In this document: positions 34,834-46,693 of the stretch, piece after piece
Layout of the letters: each line of letters begins with the position of its first letter
How positions within the stretch are numbered: the first letter of the stretch is position 1
DNA from: Siphonodentalium dalli
Taxonomy: Eukaryota > Mollusca > Scaphopoda > Gadilida > Siphonodentaliidae
NCBI GenBank assembly: GCA_032622095.1
Contig: CP136069.1
Span: forward strand, 8,508,036 to 8,572,035
Length of the DNA: 64,000 bases
Direction: 5' to 3'
Program-made: the position numbers and the translations under genes
The notes under the pieces: model-generated
Databases searched by the model: none
Told to the model about the DNA's origin: nothing
What the model saw: only the letters and a program-made list of their open reading frames with translations

Positions 34834-36230
34834 TTTTTAGCTCACTGGGGACGAAGTCTCCGGTGGAGCTATAGTCATCACTCCTCGTCTGTCCATCGTC
34901 CGTCCGTCCATCCGTCAACAATCTTTTAAACATCTTCTCCTCTGAAACCATAAGACCAAATGGATTCATATTTGGTGTGGATGTTCCCTAGGTGACTCTC
35001 ATTCAGATTTGTTCAAATGAGATCACTGGGTCAAATAGTTGCGAAGCCAGGGCCATAACTATCCCTCTATAGTAATTCTTAAAACGTCTTCTTCTCAAGA
35101 ACTATTGGGCCTATTTAGCTTATATTTGATATGGAGGGTCCTTGTGTGACTCGGGTTAAGATTTGTTCAAATGGGGTCACTGGATCATATATAGGCAGAG
35201 CTAGGGACATAACTCTTAAAACAAAATCATAATTTATTTGTTTTGGTTTTACATGTATATATTTGTTTTCAAATAATTTGTTTTTAAATTTTAATTTAGA
35301 TTTAATTCCTTGCTCATATTTAATTTTTTGTTTGAACTTATTAGAACAAAACAACTAACACCATTATAACAGCCATCAGGTTGACCACACCAAATTTGAT
35401 TTAAATCATTCTAAAAACCAGAACATGCAAACAGCAAACACTTAGATCAAAATGAGATATGAGCAGGGTTCCTGATAAACAGAGTGTTTACTTAACAGCA
35501 TATAGAAGTCACATTGTGCTGGCTAAGGTGATTAATGAGATGGCAGCATTAACAAAATCTGCTTGGAGTGCAACCCTTGTTGATTGATATCTTAGAGATA
35601 TCTGCCTGGTAGAGAGTTGTATATAAATGACCTGTTGCTTATGATAACAAACTAATTCCAAAGCCAAGTGTGAATCTGACAGTTAGGCCATTATTTATAT
35701 ACCATTTTATGAGGGGAGCTCCCCTGGTGCAGCATTAAAGATCACGTAACAGTGCATTCTCTTATATATGCCAGCCTCCCATAGGGAGACAGGGACATAA
35801 CTTATCCATTCATTGTAATTCTTAAAACGTATTCGTATCAAGAACCATAAGACCTACTCAGCTTATTTTTGGTATGGGTGACTGGGATTCAGATTTGATT
35901 CAGAATTGGATCACTGGGTCAAATAGGGGCAGAGCCATGGACATAATTCTTTCCCTTAATAGTTATTATTAAAACATCGTCTCAAGAACCATTTGGCATA
36001 TTTAGCATATATTTGGTATGGAGAGTCCTTGGGTCACTGGTGTTTGTTCAAATGGTGTCACCGGGTCAAATATGGGCACGACCCTAATTTAATTCTTAAA
36101 ATGGCTCCTCGAGACCCACCAGGCCTATTTAGCTTATATGTAGAATGGAGGGTCTTTGTATTACTTGGGACTGGGTTGCTGATTTGTTAAATTGGGTTCA
36201 ACCAGTCAAGAAATGACATTTGGTGTATAT
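34834..36230 (+). repeat. Tandem-array element with stem-forming left end
   Basis: It opens TTTTTAGCTCACTGGGGACG AAGTCTCCGGTGGAGCTATA, which can fold (GGGGAC/GTCTCC, AGCTCAC/GGAGCT). A CGTCTGTCC..CGTCCGTCC leader follows. Degenerate units of about 150 bp then follow (AACCATAAGACC, TTCATATTTGGTGTGGATGT, GATCACTGGGTCAAATAG, CAGAGCCA.GGACATAA) at about 34930, 35085, 35845, 35985 and 36110, interrupted by other DNA between 35230 and 35800. Such ends and arrays are common in molluscan repeats. The right end was not located. Confidence 0.65.
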
Positions 36231-37149
36231 GGCCTATGGAGAGTTGGGATAAAAATTTGTTTGATTGCGGTCCACCATTAAAAAAGGGGGGGGCATGTCA
36301 GGTTGGAACTTTGCAACAGTTAGGATAGCTGGAGGTATCAGTTGTATCATGTGCAAAGGAATTTTACGAACTTGGGAGTGTGTTTGCTTCATTGGGATTA
36401 TGTTCACTTCAGTTAGGAGGGAGCAAACTCTGTAGGGTGGGGGTGATCATGGCCATGCAGTTGAAAATTTCAAAGTGGACACCCCACTGCTTAATGGAGA
36501 CCCACTAGCCACGTCCTTCATTATGACTACTTGTTTTAAAGTGATTTTGACAAGTACGATTTTTTGTGGTCTTCCAAGTCTCAGTCTTTACAGTCTGGTG
36601 AGCGTCTCCACAGTCATTGACTGTCTTGTTTTGATTGGCCAGTTGTTTGGGCCTATCGTGTTCAGATCATTAAACCAATACCCAATATGGTAAAATATTC
36701 TCTCTTGATCAGCTGTCTTGATGCAATCTTTAGTATTAGCAAAATGAAATTTTCCATAAAAAAAACAGTTGATTCTTCACATGGACAAGGCATGATTTCA
36801 CACCCGATAATAGGAAAAATCATATTTATTAGTTGTAATATAACTCAATTTGACACTTTCCATCCATACCTGGTCATGTTCTATCCGATGCCATAACTCA
36901 TGTATTTTTTTGTCCGTTTGTGTTCATATTTTATATGCAGGTTTATGATGACACATGGCTCACCTGTATATTTTTTGGAATAGATTGGTTGATCCGATTA
37001 GAAATAATTGACCCTTTCACACATGCCATCCAAAGCAATAAGTAAAATATGTTTCTTCTGATTTACCTCATATTTCTTACCAAGGTTTTCCTTAACACAC
37101 TCTTCGTCTGTATGGATTTTGGTTTTGATTAATTAACCCTTATACTCTT

Positions 37150-37390
37150 GAACCAAATTTTATATGTGTGTTTTTCAGCCCAAGTTTGAGTTCGAATCAG
37201 TTTTGATCAGAGTTTTTTTTTACGGAGTTATGGCCCTTCTTCGAATTAGAATTAACACATGCCGCAATAACTCAAAACAGATTTATCTTATCGAAACCAA
37301 AGTTAGTATGTGAGTTTCTTGGCCCAAAATAGAATTCAAATTTGGGTTATGGAGTTATGGCCCTTTAAAACAAAAAAAATAAAAATAGGA
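37150..37390 (+). repeat. AATTTGGTATG-core repeat, short copy
   Basis: Two degenerate units containing AACCAAATTTTATATGTGTG, TTTTTACGGAGTTATGGCCC and AAAGTTAGTATGTGAGTTTC, the same family as 1-800 and 50150-50640. It lies just outside the large inverted-arm element. Confidence 0.6.
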
Positions 37391-37477
37391 TTTTAGCGAT
37401 CCAAGCTGTAAATAGCTAATCACTATCACCACGTTATGGGTTACAACCGTGATCGGCCTCTCGTTTATACTGTACTA

Positions 37478-38735
37478 GTCGGATTCCTTATGTCATTTTG
37501 CATTTTTGGTTTGTTAAAAGCGATCTGAAAACGGATTCTGTATGCCTAGTTGGTGTGTTTTCAGGATTGACTTGTTTCCATTCTTGAATTTTGGCGGGTC
37601 GTCCTAAATCGGGGTCAACATAATTTAGAGAGCGTTTCGTATTTACAGAAAATGATAGACGGTGCCACCTGGCGTATGGTGATCGGTGCGACTTGAAACT
37701 TATCAAAACTACCATATATGACCCATTTATATATTTTTAATGTGATCGGTTCATTATTGTTGGCTACAGTTGTGATCAAAATTTAACACTGAACCCTATG
37801 GGGATTTTAGTACTTTGAATAAATGGCGCCATTTTGCGTATGATGATATACGCGTACTGGTATTCCTTTAAAAATACTATGTATGCAACATAGACGTAGT
37901 TTTAAAAAGAATGGATGTGATCAGATGATTCTTGCTGGCTACAGTTGAGATCAAAATTTAACACTGAACCCAATGGAGAATTTCGTGTTATGCTCAAACG
38001 TTGATTGTGATATCACTTATTGGCAATCGTGCGCAACTATATATGAAGATTAACACTCGTGTTTGACCCAATATAACTATCCGTGATTTAATGGATGCAA
38101 TATATGATATAGTTATGCCTAAAGATACAGTAATTGGCCAAAGTAAGCGTCGAATGGTTTTGTAATTTCGATAATATCAGTCTATTGAATCAAACGAAAA
38201 TATTCCCAACAAGACTGAAGTTTCACGATGTGATTACATATTAAGTTATGGTTTTATTTTATACTTGTCTGTCTTGTTGTCCACTGACTAGTTTTTGACG
38301 CCACATCGTTGATCATAACGGGATGTAGTGTCACAAATACATAGGTATGTATGGTAGTTGTTCATTGTCATTAACTCAATCGTTGTAATCGGAGTCTGTC
38401 CCACATACACTGGGAAAATCTGTGTTTTCACAGGATTTGTGCTACTGATAAATGGACATATCGGTGCAGCTGAGATCTTTACTGTAGCGGTATAGGCGTA
38501 CGTTGCTTTCAGACTCCCCACGCCGGTTACATTTGGCGAACTTCAGAAAGTGACTGAAACCCAACATTCACCATCAATATTCTAACCACAATTAATCTCC
38601 ACGATTCGTGTATAGCTGTGAAAATCAAGTCAATTCGAATTTCAACTAAAGTAGATCTTAATGAGTAAATATATATCAACTATAGTTGCATTTTCCTGAA
38701 AATTCCGAGTAGGTGCTTAGTAACCGTTACCAAGG
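37478..38735 (+). repeat. Left inverted arm of the 8.4-kb structure
   Basis: It includes two tandem units with GTTGGCTACAGTTGTGATCA AAATTTAACACTGAACCC (about 37760 and 37938) and TGGCGCCATTTTGCGTATGA. Frames across the arm are unconserved between the two arms, so I do not call genes. Confidence 0.8.
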
Positions 38736-39549
38736 AGCTATCGGGTGGCGAAGTCTCCCGATCTTATAATGATCAGTGGCCTATGCAGAACATGGCTGCA
38801 TAGTTTTATACATACATGTGCCCAACTTTGAACAAAACCAGCACCATGTGATTAGACACTGGCTAAGTTAAGGCAATACCAATGAATGATTAGTACATCA
38901 TTGTGGTATTTGATTAGCAACCGTTGCTAACCTCAATTAAGACATTTGGTTCACTGTGACGGCCAGGTATATCTCAAATTTCACATTTTGGTATTAACTT
39001 CATCAAACGAGAGGCCGATCACGATCGGCAGATGTTTAACCCATCCCTTGGCGATAATAAATTGTTATGATCAGAATCATAATCGTTTAATGTTGAATTA
39101 TAGAGTATACTGTTATGAACTAAAAAATAGTATATGACAAATGTACATAATAACACAAATTATTGGAATGTATGAGTCAATATAGAAGGGTTAATATAAC
39201 ATCTGCACTCTAGAGCCTGTCACCACTACCATAGTGTAAGCAGTTCTATTCATGGTGGCTCGCTTTGTTTTTACAGTATATAGTTATATACCGAAATCAT
39301 CCCAGATAATCACGAATATAGCATCAGATTTCTCCCCAGATATACCGTTATAAAGCTACTGGAATTATATTAATCTGCCAATCTACGGGAAATTCCAGGG
39401 AATGCCGATTGAGCTCAAACTTGCTACCTACGAGAGAAAGTGCTTTCCTATTTTTAGAACGTAACACATGTTTACGTCGTGTTGGTGATTGAGGTTCACA
39501 ACGGGGTTAATTGACTGTCCGCTCTTTGCGACGATGAGGTTCACGGCGG

Positions 39550-41240
39550 GGACTATTGACCAACACTCACAATTTCGTCTTTTGCATCAGATACCAAAAC
39601 CTCGACCGATCGGGACGAAACTTGGTACGTGAGTTTAGTTTGACCAGGTGGTCGTCGCTGTCGTATTGGCGAGCCCGTTGCTAAATAAGAAAATAGCCCC
39701 CAAGCCGTACATATCAACAACAACGATAGTACTAAATACACGTTTTCGGCAATGTGAGAGTTTTCGGGGAGCCGTGATGCCAACAACAACGACTCGAAGA
39801 CAGATTTCCCGACGGGAAGCGTTTGTTTTAAATTCAATGCAATGTTATCGTAGAGAGATTTCACGAAACAAAGAATGCGTTGTCTGTCGTTCCTAGGAAG
39901 GGGGGATTTCTACGGGTAAATTTTTCCGCCAGAAACACAAAAATTAATTAAAACAATTTACAATTTAATTAACTTTGGTGAGACAATAATTTCTCTTGAT
40001 ATACAGGCAGAATTAACTCATTGATTGTCTCCTCACGTTTTCAATTCTGTATTCTGACCATTCAGTTCAATTAACGAATCAATCGTTAAAAAATGTATTT
40101 AAAAAATGTCATGTTTCTGACCAAGCACGCCAGTGGCGGGCTAACCTGCTAGTCTCATATATATTTTGAAGACCTCTGTCTGTCTGTCTGTATGTTTGTA
40201 TGTTTGTATGTTTGTCATTTATACAAATCTACGATTCTCGATCGATCGGGACGAAACTTGGTACGTGTGTGTAGTTTGACCAGGCGGTGGACGTTGTCGT
40301 ATTGGCGAGCCCGTGCGGCGCCCGCTTCGCGCATGCGCAGACGAGATGTCGGAAACGGGTGGAGCTACCGCCGTAGTCGGGTTTTCGAGAAGCCCTGAGC
40401 ACCCTTTATCCACTCCCAAATCACCGCAAAGGCACGGCGGGGGTTAAGACAACAGCGCTCTTTATCTATACCTTATACGGAGGTTTTAACAATTAACGCT
40501 CTTTATTGCAATGGACGTGGCTAAACGATACCCCATGCGTCCGTTGCGGATTCCAATGGACGTGGATAAACGACTGACCCCATGCGTCCGAAATATGGAT
40601 GCTGACGAAATGAAATTATCTCGACTAAAAAGGCAGAATTGATCTCGAAATATTATGCAGAGGGATTTCACGACGGGATTAATTGACTGTCCGCTCTGAA
40701 GTTTAGGACGGGGAGGACGGGTACCATGAATTAACTCATTGGAAAACAAAGAATGCGTTATCTCGGAAACGGGTGGAGCTATCGACTTGAAATTTGCTAT
40801 GTGAATGTATCTTGCCCCGGGTACGAATTTTATCGGATCGCCGAGCCCGTGCGACGCCAGCTTCGCACATGCGCAGACGAGATCTCGGAAACGGGTTGAC
40901 CTATCGACTTGAAATTTGGTATGTAAATGTATCTTGCACCGGGTACGAATTTTATCGGATCGCCGAGCCCGTGCGGCGCCCGTGCAGCGCATGCGCAGAC
41001 GAGATCTCGGAAACGGGTGGAGCTATCGACTTGAAATTTGCTATGTGAATGTATCTTGCTCCGGATATGAATTTTATCGGGTCGCCGAGCCCGTGCGACG
41101 CAAGCTTCGCGCATGCACAGACCAGATCTCGGAAACGAGTGGAGCTATCGACTTGAAATTTGGTTAAATAAAAAAAATGCCATGTTTCTGAAACAACGCC
41201 ATGAGACGAATGCCGCCAGTGGCGGGCTAACCTGCTAGTA
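39550..41240 (+). repeat. GC-rich tandem array, CGAGCCCGTGCGGCG family
   Basis: Units of about 125 bp share GGAGCTATCGACTTGAAATT TGGTATG, GGGTACGAATTTTATCGGAT, CGCCGAGCCCGTGCG and CGCATGCGCAGACGAGAT. The best ordered part is 40760-41165. A variant with GACGAAACTTGGTACGTG and GACCAGG.GGT stands at about 39600-39680 and 40245-40320. GTGGCGGGCTAACCTGCTAG closes two parts (40132 and 41219). A CTGTCTGTCTGTCTG leader stands at 40170. The long open frames here are repeat translations. Confidence 0.75.
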
Positions 41241-41524
41241 AGCTATAATTGCAATTTCCAGTGAGTTCCCGGTAGTCGCATAGACTAAGTTTCTCGATCT
41301 TATGATGATCAATGGCCCATAGGGCACAAACATGTAGAGTTTCATATCTGTGTCACCAGTTGAACATAACCAATACCATCCGACTATAGACACGATCTAA
41401 TTTACTGGGGAAATACCACGGCCCAGTAGTGATCGGTTCAAAGCCAAGTTTATTATATGGGGCAGAACGATCCATTATGCCTAAGTCGATGGTTTGTTCA
41501 CAACAGATGGAGTCATGATACATT

Positions 41525-41575
41525 ATATATATTTATTTATTTCTATCCTCCGTCATATGAAGAGTTACATTATTG
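41525..41575 (-). mobile_element. LINE-type 3' tail
   Basis: On the - strand this reads CTCTTCATATGACGGAGGAT AGAAATAAATAAATATATATA, matching the 3' ends at 20485-20518, 26560-26606 and 42190-42225. The 5' extent toward higher coordinates is unclear. Confidence 0.55.
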
Positions 41576-42189
41576 TCCCCGTACTGTGTCACTTGCGTCT
41601 TAACGTGTTGTACAATATATAAGACCTACTACATAATGCACATATATGTCTTTTTATAAATACATTCTCTTTTAGAAAGTGTCCAGAGATTTCTTGCTAT
41701 TTATACTGACAATTTATCTTTATTCTTGTGGCAAAGGATTTGAGGCGTGAATTGTTATGTTGACTAAGATGTTAATTTAGTATGTGAAACATGTATCCGG
41801 GGGATGTATCGAGTGGACGGAGAAAGTGTCTTCTTTGTCATCAGATGAACATAATTTAAACTCCCAATTTGGATAAACCCGATCAGGACTTATAGAACAA
41901 CCATCTATGCCCAGCAATATTTAGCAATACATATGAAAATTTGAAACAATACCAGCCTATGCACATGCATAGCTAAACATATCATTGGCATAGATGATTT
42001 GTTGTAGTTGTTACATTGATGTTGGTCGGGTTTCTCCAAATTTAATACTAAAACAGAATGATCCATAAACACCATAGCTTGGCATGAAAATATATTTAAA
42101 AAACCCTATACATGACCAAACAATTTTAACAATCAGTGGTTGACACTTACATAAATATGACTGGCAGATGTGTTAGCACACAACTCCGT

Positions 42190-43300
42190 ATTATATATCT
42201 TTAATTATCCTCCATTACTGAAGATTGTATATGAACAAATGGCGCGTTTTCAATATAATATAATTCGTGTGAGAATTGGAGACATATTATAACCTGGATA
42301 TCACGTGTCACGTATATAGTTAAAGTGAAGTATAGTGAGGTATATATAATTATATGTGACATATTCATATCGATGACAATATTATAGTGGGCAATATATG
42401 TATGAATAAAAAGAAGGTCAAATGTGCACTATATTAAGTAACACCGGTCATACCAGCATATAGGTAATAAGCTTGCCACATTTTGACAACATTTTTGAAA
42501 ATTATAATTGGAATGTCGTCATCTTCAATCATTATATCGCTCTCAATTTCTGATAAGTTGCCAAGGAGCACACTTAATTTGGCTTCTCTTGAGAGCGATT
42601 CGTATTTGATGTAGGCATTAATCCCAAGTGCATCCATAATAAAAATATTCCATCTCATTTCTAAACGAAAACATGGCCGTACAATCAATGAATATATGAG
42701 ACAAAATGTCGGTCGTGGTAGAATCACAGTTCGTACATGAAATTTCTCTGTTGATTCCTATTTGGCTTATCAATTTGCCAATTGCGAGATACATGGTCTT
42801 GTCTTCTGGATATAATTTGCATAGGCGCCAAACATAGGACATACATAATTCTGTGTGTATTCTATTGAAGAGAGAAAAACTTGGGTCAGAATTTGTTCTT
42901 GATGTCCACGCATCCGCGTGTGATGTTTCCATTCCTGTGTTAAAAATATGTTTCCACGAGTTTTTGTCCGGAAAAAGAGACTCTGTGGCAAATTGGTAAA
43001 GGTAATTCGATAAGTCATATTGATCAAGTATTTGCATAATGTCACAAAAGAAGTTTTTAGAACAAGACAAGCGAGACTCAGTGGTAGACAGCAGCGTGTA
43101 TTCATACATTCTGTGAAAGAAAACTTGTTTAACAGTTTTCTTATTGTTGCATTCAACATTGCACAGGGATGATAATAGTGACATTATTATGCGGTACTTC
43201 AGCCTGGCAATAAACATTAATTTTGTCAATTGATGAAAAACACCATCAATCAATTTACAACGACATCCTGAAACTTTAGTCTTGATAAACATTACATTTA
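42190..43300 (-). mobile_element. 5'-truncated LINE, - strand
   Basis: The tail on the - strand is AATGGAGGATAATTAAAGAT ATATAATAC (about 42225 down to 42190). It is preceded by a UTR and the reading frame at 42434-43292. It is related to, but clearly diverged from, the + strand copy at 19493-20518. It lies inside the 8.4-kb inverted-arm structure. Confidence 0.78.
42434..43292 (-). pseudogene. LINE ORF C-terminal region, frameshifted
   Basis: A 224-codon frame (43292 down) contains FHQLTKLMFIARLKYRIIMS, a middle helical part, LCMSYVWRLCKLYPEDKTMY and a C-x2-C-x9-H-x4-C finger (CTNCDSTTTDILSHIFIDC). About 25 codons after the finger the reading continues in another frame, 42434-42727 (ALGINAYIKYESLSREAKLS through MWQAYYLYAG), so one frameshift near 42640 breaks it. 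The order and finger spacing match the frame at 19510-19971. No catalytic reverse-transcriptase motif is included. Confidence 0.82.
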
Positions 43301-43679
43301 TAGAATAGTGGACATTATCACCGAAGCACGTGTTTGTATATGATTGATGTGAACCAATTTTTTTATCAACTACTGTATCTGCATGGTTGCCTGACTGTAT
43401 TGCAAGTTACTTTTGTAAAATCACATGTAGTTACAGTATATTACATGTAAGAGCCATGCATATATGATAGCCATTAAGTTTCATCACTGTAAAAATTTGA
43501 GTAAATTGTCAAACTCTCTATAGGATTTAACGTTAACTTTTGATCGCAACTGTAGTACTGTACCCGCGGAGATTTATCTGACGACACCAATATTCTCAAA
43601 AATACATTTCAGAGTCATAATTGATATATGTGCATTATTTCAACTTGCATAATTCATGATAAGACTAATCATGTTAGTT

Positions 43680-44470
43680 AATGTGTGTATAATCAGGATT
43701 AATATGTGTATAATCAGGGAACGCTCTTTAAATTCTTAAAACCGTCCAAACAATTTGTTTCCACTAAAATGTCAGACTGGAAATAAGTAAACTCTGAAAG
43801 TAGACCACCACATTTGATAACTTTGTTAATTTCAACTCGCACAGTCCACCCGAAGGTTAGTTATGAAGATTAATATCTGCATAATAAGTAAACGCTCTTT
43901 AAATTCTTAAAACAGCCCAAAAACACTTTTTCCAATAAAATTTCAATTGGACACAGGCAAACTCTGAAAGTAGACACGCTATTGACCAAAGGAATCTGAT
44001 TTGTGAAATCAGCGAGGGTGGGGGTAGGTTCAGCTTTTCTGTAATATCTTTATCAAAAATTGATGTATCGAAGTTTTGTTTGTGACATATGATCAAGATA
44101 TCCTTGTAGATTGTTCATTTTCGTCTATATGAGATGTAGCTGATTATAAGAATATACAATACCTTAATATTTGGGAAAGAAAATTGAAAATGCAGTCATA
44201 AATACAATTCATCTGATGATTTTATGATGAAATTTCACATTAAGATATGTAATTATGCAATTTGTGTCAAGATCTCTCCATGTTTTTCGATTTCCGGGAA
44301 CAAAGAAAGCCACTTACCGAACTTGCTATGCGTAATATCATGTTTTTATTACCAAGTGGACGCGAAAACAATAGAGGGGTACACAAACAAAAGCCCCACA
44401 CAAACCTGTTTCCACTAAAATATCAAGCTGGAAACAAGTATATTCTGAAAATAGACACACTGGTGGTATA
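43680..44470. repeat. Degenerate tandem duplication inside the 8.4-kb structure
   Basis: AACGCTCTTTAAATTCTTAA AAC, then TTTCCACTAAAAT and AACTCTGAAAGTAGAC, recurs at about 43722-43805 and 43890-43975; the second half appears again at about 44410-44460. No coding sequence recognised. Confidence 0.6.
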
Positions 44471-44609
44471 GAAACCGTTCTCATATCGCTTTTAACATTC
44501 CGAAAACGCGCGACCACTTTTTTCGACATAAGGAATCCGACTATACCTACATAAGACAAAAGCCCCGTGTTTTCTTTGGGTAGTTCACTGGGGGACACGG
44601 CCATAACTC

Positions 44610-45837
44610 ATTATTAACGGTTACTAAGCACCAACTCGGAATGCAGGAAAATGCAACTCATTAAGCTCTACTTTAGTAGAAATTCGAATTTACTTGATTT
44701 GCACAGCTATAGCGTGGAGATTAACTGTGGTCAGAATATTGATGGTGAATGTTGGGTTTCAGTCGCTGCACTGAAGTTGGTCAAATGTAACTGGCGTGAA
44801 AGCAAAGCCTATGCCGCTATACTAAATATCAGCTGCACCGAAATGTCCGATTATCAGTAGCACAAATCCCGCGAAAACACAGATTATCTCGGTGCATGTG
44901 GGATAGACTCCGATGACAACGATTGAGTTATAATGACAACGAACAACTACCATCTATACCTGTGTATTTGTGACACTACATCCCGTTATAATCAACGATG
45001 TGGTTTCAAAACTAGTCAGTGGACAACAAGACATACAAGTATCAAATAAAACAATGGTATAATATGTAATCACATCGTGAACAGTCTTGTTGTGAATATT
45101 TTTATTTGATTCTGATTCAACAGGCTGCATATTATCGAAACTACAAAACTATTCGACACTTACTTTTGCCAATTACTGTATCTTGAGGCATAACTATATA
45201 TGTTGCAACTTGTAGATCACAGATAGTTACAGTGGGTAAAACACGAGTGTTAAACTTCATATATAGATGTGAACGATTGCCAATAAGTGATATTACAATC
45301 AACGTTTGAGCATAACACGAAATTCTCCATAGGGTTAAGTGTTAAATTTTTATCGCAACTGTAGCCAGCAAGAATCAGCTGATCACATCCATTCTTTTTA
45401 AAACTACGTCTGTATTTCATACTTAGTATTTTTTAGGAATATCAGAACGTACATATCATCATACGCAAAATGGCGCCATTTATCCAAAGTACTAGAATCC
45501 CCATAGGACTCAGTGTTAATTTTTTATCACAACTGTAGCCAACAAGAATGAACCGATCACATCAAAATTTTCAAAAATATATGTAATGGTCATATCTAGT
45601 AGTTTGGAGAAGTTTCAAATCGCACCTACCACCATACGCCAGATGGCACCATCTATCGTTTTCTGTAAATACGAAACGCTCTCTAAATGATGTTGACCCC
45701 GATTTAGGCCGACCCGCCAAAATTCAAGAATGGAAACAAGTCAATCCTGAAAACACACCTACTAGGCATACATAATCCGTTTTCAGATCGCTTTTAACAA
45801 ACCAAAAATGCAAAATGACATAAGGAATCCGACTAAA
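44610..45837 (-). repeat. Right inverted arm of the 8.4-kb structure
   Basis: Complement of the left arm, with scattered substitutions and small indels (for example ACGGATTATGTATGCCTAGT against ACGGATTCTGTATGCCTAGT). Confidence 0.8.
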
Positions 45838-46410
45838 TGAAGATTTAGAACGTAATTATGACAAACTTTGACATGACATGCTTTTTGAATATATCATGGT
45901 GAAGTTGTGTACCATAGCGGGGTTAATACTTGCCTGACCAGTTATTGGGACCAGTTACAACCAAATCAATAAGTGTGTGGGAGCGGATCACTGTAGGCCA
46001 CGTGATGCAGTATGACACATGTTAGTTTTGTGATACCCATAACATATGAGCAGAGGGATGCTCGTATTCCGGTTCCACAGTAGAGGCACACCTGTCTTGG
46101 ATTCCAGTAGTGGAACATCACTAATGGTATCCAAAGCAGTCTACATTGCGGCAGTTTACAAATTTCATAATAAGAGTAACAAAAGCATAGACTATAACAG
46201 TCTAGATTACCTTGGATTAACCGCCCTTTATCACATTCTCGTGTAAAACCAACTAATAACGTAAACGCTCTCTATTCATGACGTGGCATATTCGCCGGAA
46301 ACGAATCAACAAAGTGTCATAACTCATGTTAAAATTGGTCGGGCGGATTCCAAATCCGAACTTAACCCGTTCACTACACTGACAATATATTCGGTTTTTG
46401 TTGGTATTGA

Positions 46411-46451
46411 TCAATACCCAATCTGATTCCTTGGGTATTGATCAATACCTA
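46411..46451. promoter_or_regulatory. Paired 16-bp palindromes upstream of the SAMD3-like gene
   Basis: Two copies of the perfect palindrome GGTATTGATCAATACC lie a few bases apart, about 170-210 bp before the start codon at 46618. TTGGTATTGA and TCAATACCAA-like halves flank them at about 46400 and 46480. They could be a dimeric factor site or part of a small MITE; TTAACCC at 46371 hints at the latter. Confidence 0.45.
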
Positions 46452-46511
46452 GGGATACATATATGGATTTGAACATATTCGTCAATACCAACTGCAATAG
46501 TTATATGTGTC

Positions 46512-46555
46512 TGCGCGTGCGCAATGAATGGTATTTTATGCAGTGCCGCCATTTT
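46512..46555. promoter_or_regulatory. TATA-less promoter with NRF1-like and YY1-like motifs
   Basis: TGCGCGTGCGCA (46512-46523) is, on the - strand, an exact NRF1 consensus (YGCGCAYGCGCR). GCCGCCATTTT (46545-46555) is an exact YY1-type core (AAAATGGCGGC on the - strand). They lie 95 and 63 bp before the ATG at 46618. Such a pair is typical of housekeeping CpG promoters. No TATA box is seen. Confidence 0.6.
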
Positions 46556-46617
46556 TTTAAAGCGCGGGCTTGGAAGTTATTCTGTAACGTTTCAACTTTC
46601 AACTAATTTGTCTGATA

Positions 46618-46693
46618 ATGGAAACTTTGCGTGATGTTGTCCAGTGGTTAGAAGATCTTGACATGGGGGACGAAGTGATTCAAAAGTTTAAAG
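46618..46693 (+). CDS. SAMD3-like protein, first exon (start of SAM domain)
   Basis: ATG opens METLRDVVQWLEDLDMGDEV IQKFK, which fits the first helices of a sterile alpha motif domain (V..WL..L.MG...I.KF). Starting with MET then V..V..WL resembles SAM-domain-containing protein 3. The exon ends at 46693 before donor GTAGGC, in phase 1. It is preceded by a motif-rich promoter, and no in-frame coding similarity lies upstream, so this ATG is the natural start. SAM domains usually mediate protein-protein contacts. The exon with the rest of the SAM domain was not found between here and 53375. Linkage to the later exons is inferred from strand, order and family architecture. Confidence 0.7.

Larger units (their letters stand above)
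37478..45837. mobile_element. 8.4-kb structure with about 1.2-kb terminal inverted arms
   Basis: Left (37478) begins TAGTCGGATTCCTTATGTCA; right (45837) ends with its complement. The arms remain alignable at roughly 90% identity by eye for about 1.2 kb, to CGGTTACTAAGCACC near 44618 and GGTGCTTAGTAACCG near 38711. The 5.9-kb middle holds another repeat array (39550-41240), two LINE 3' ends and tandem duplications, but no transposase, integrase or polymerase frame that I can see. The arms contain an internal 178-bp duplication. No target duplication is clear. Confidence 0.72.

Noticed and set aside
40486-41167. Arginine-rich open frames on both strands
   Set aside because: They span a GC-rich tandem repeat (CGAGCCCGTGCGGCG); both strands stay open for composition reasons.
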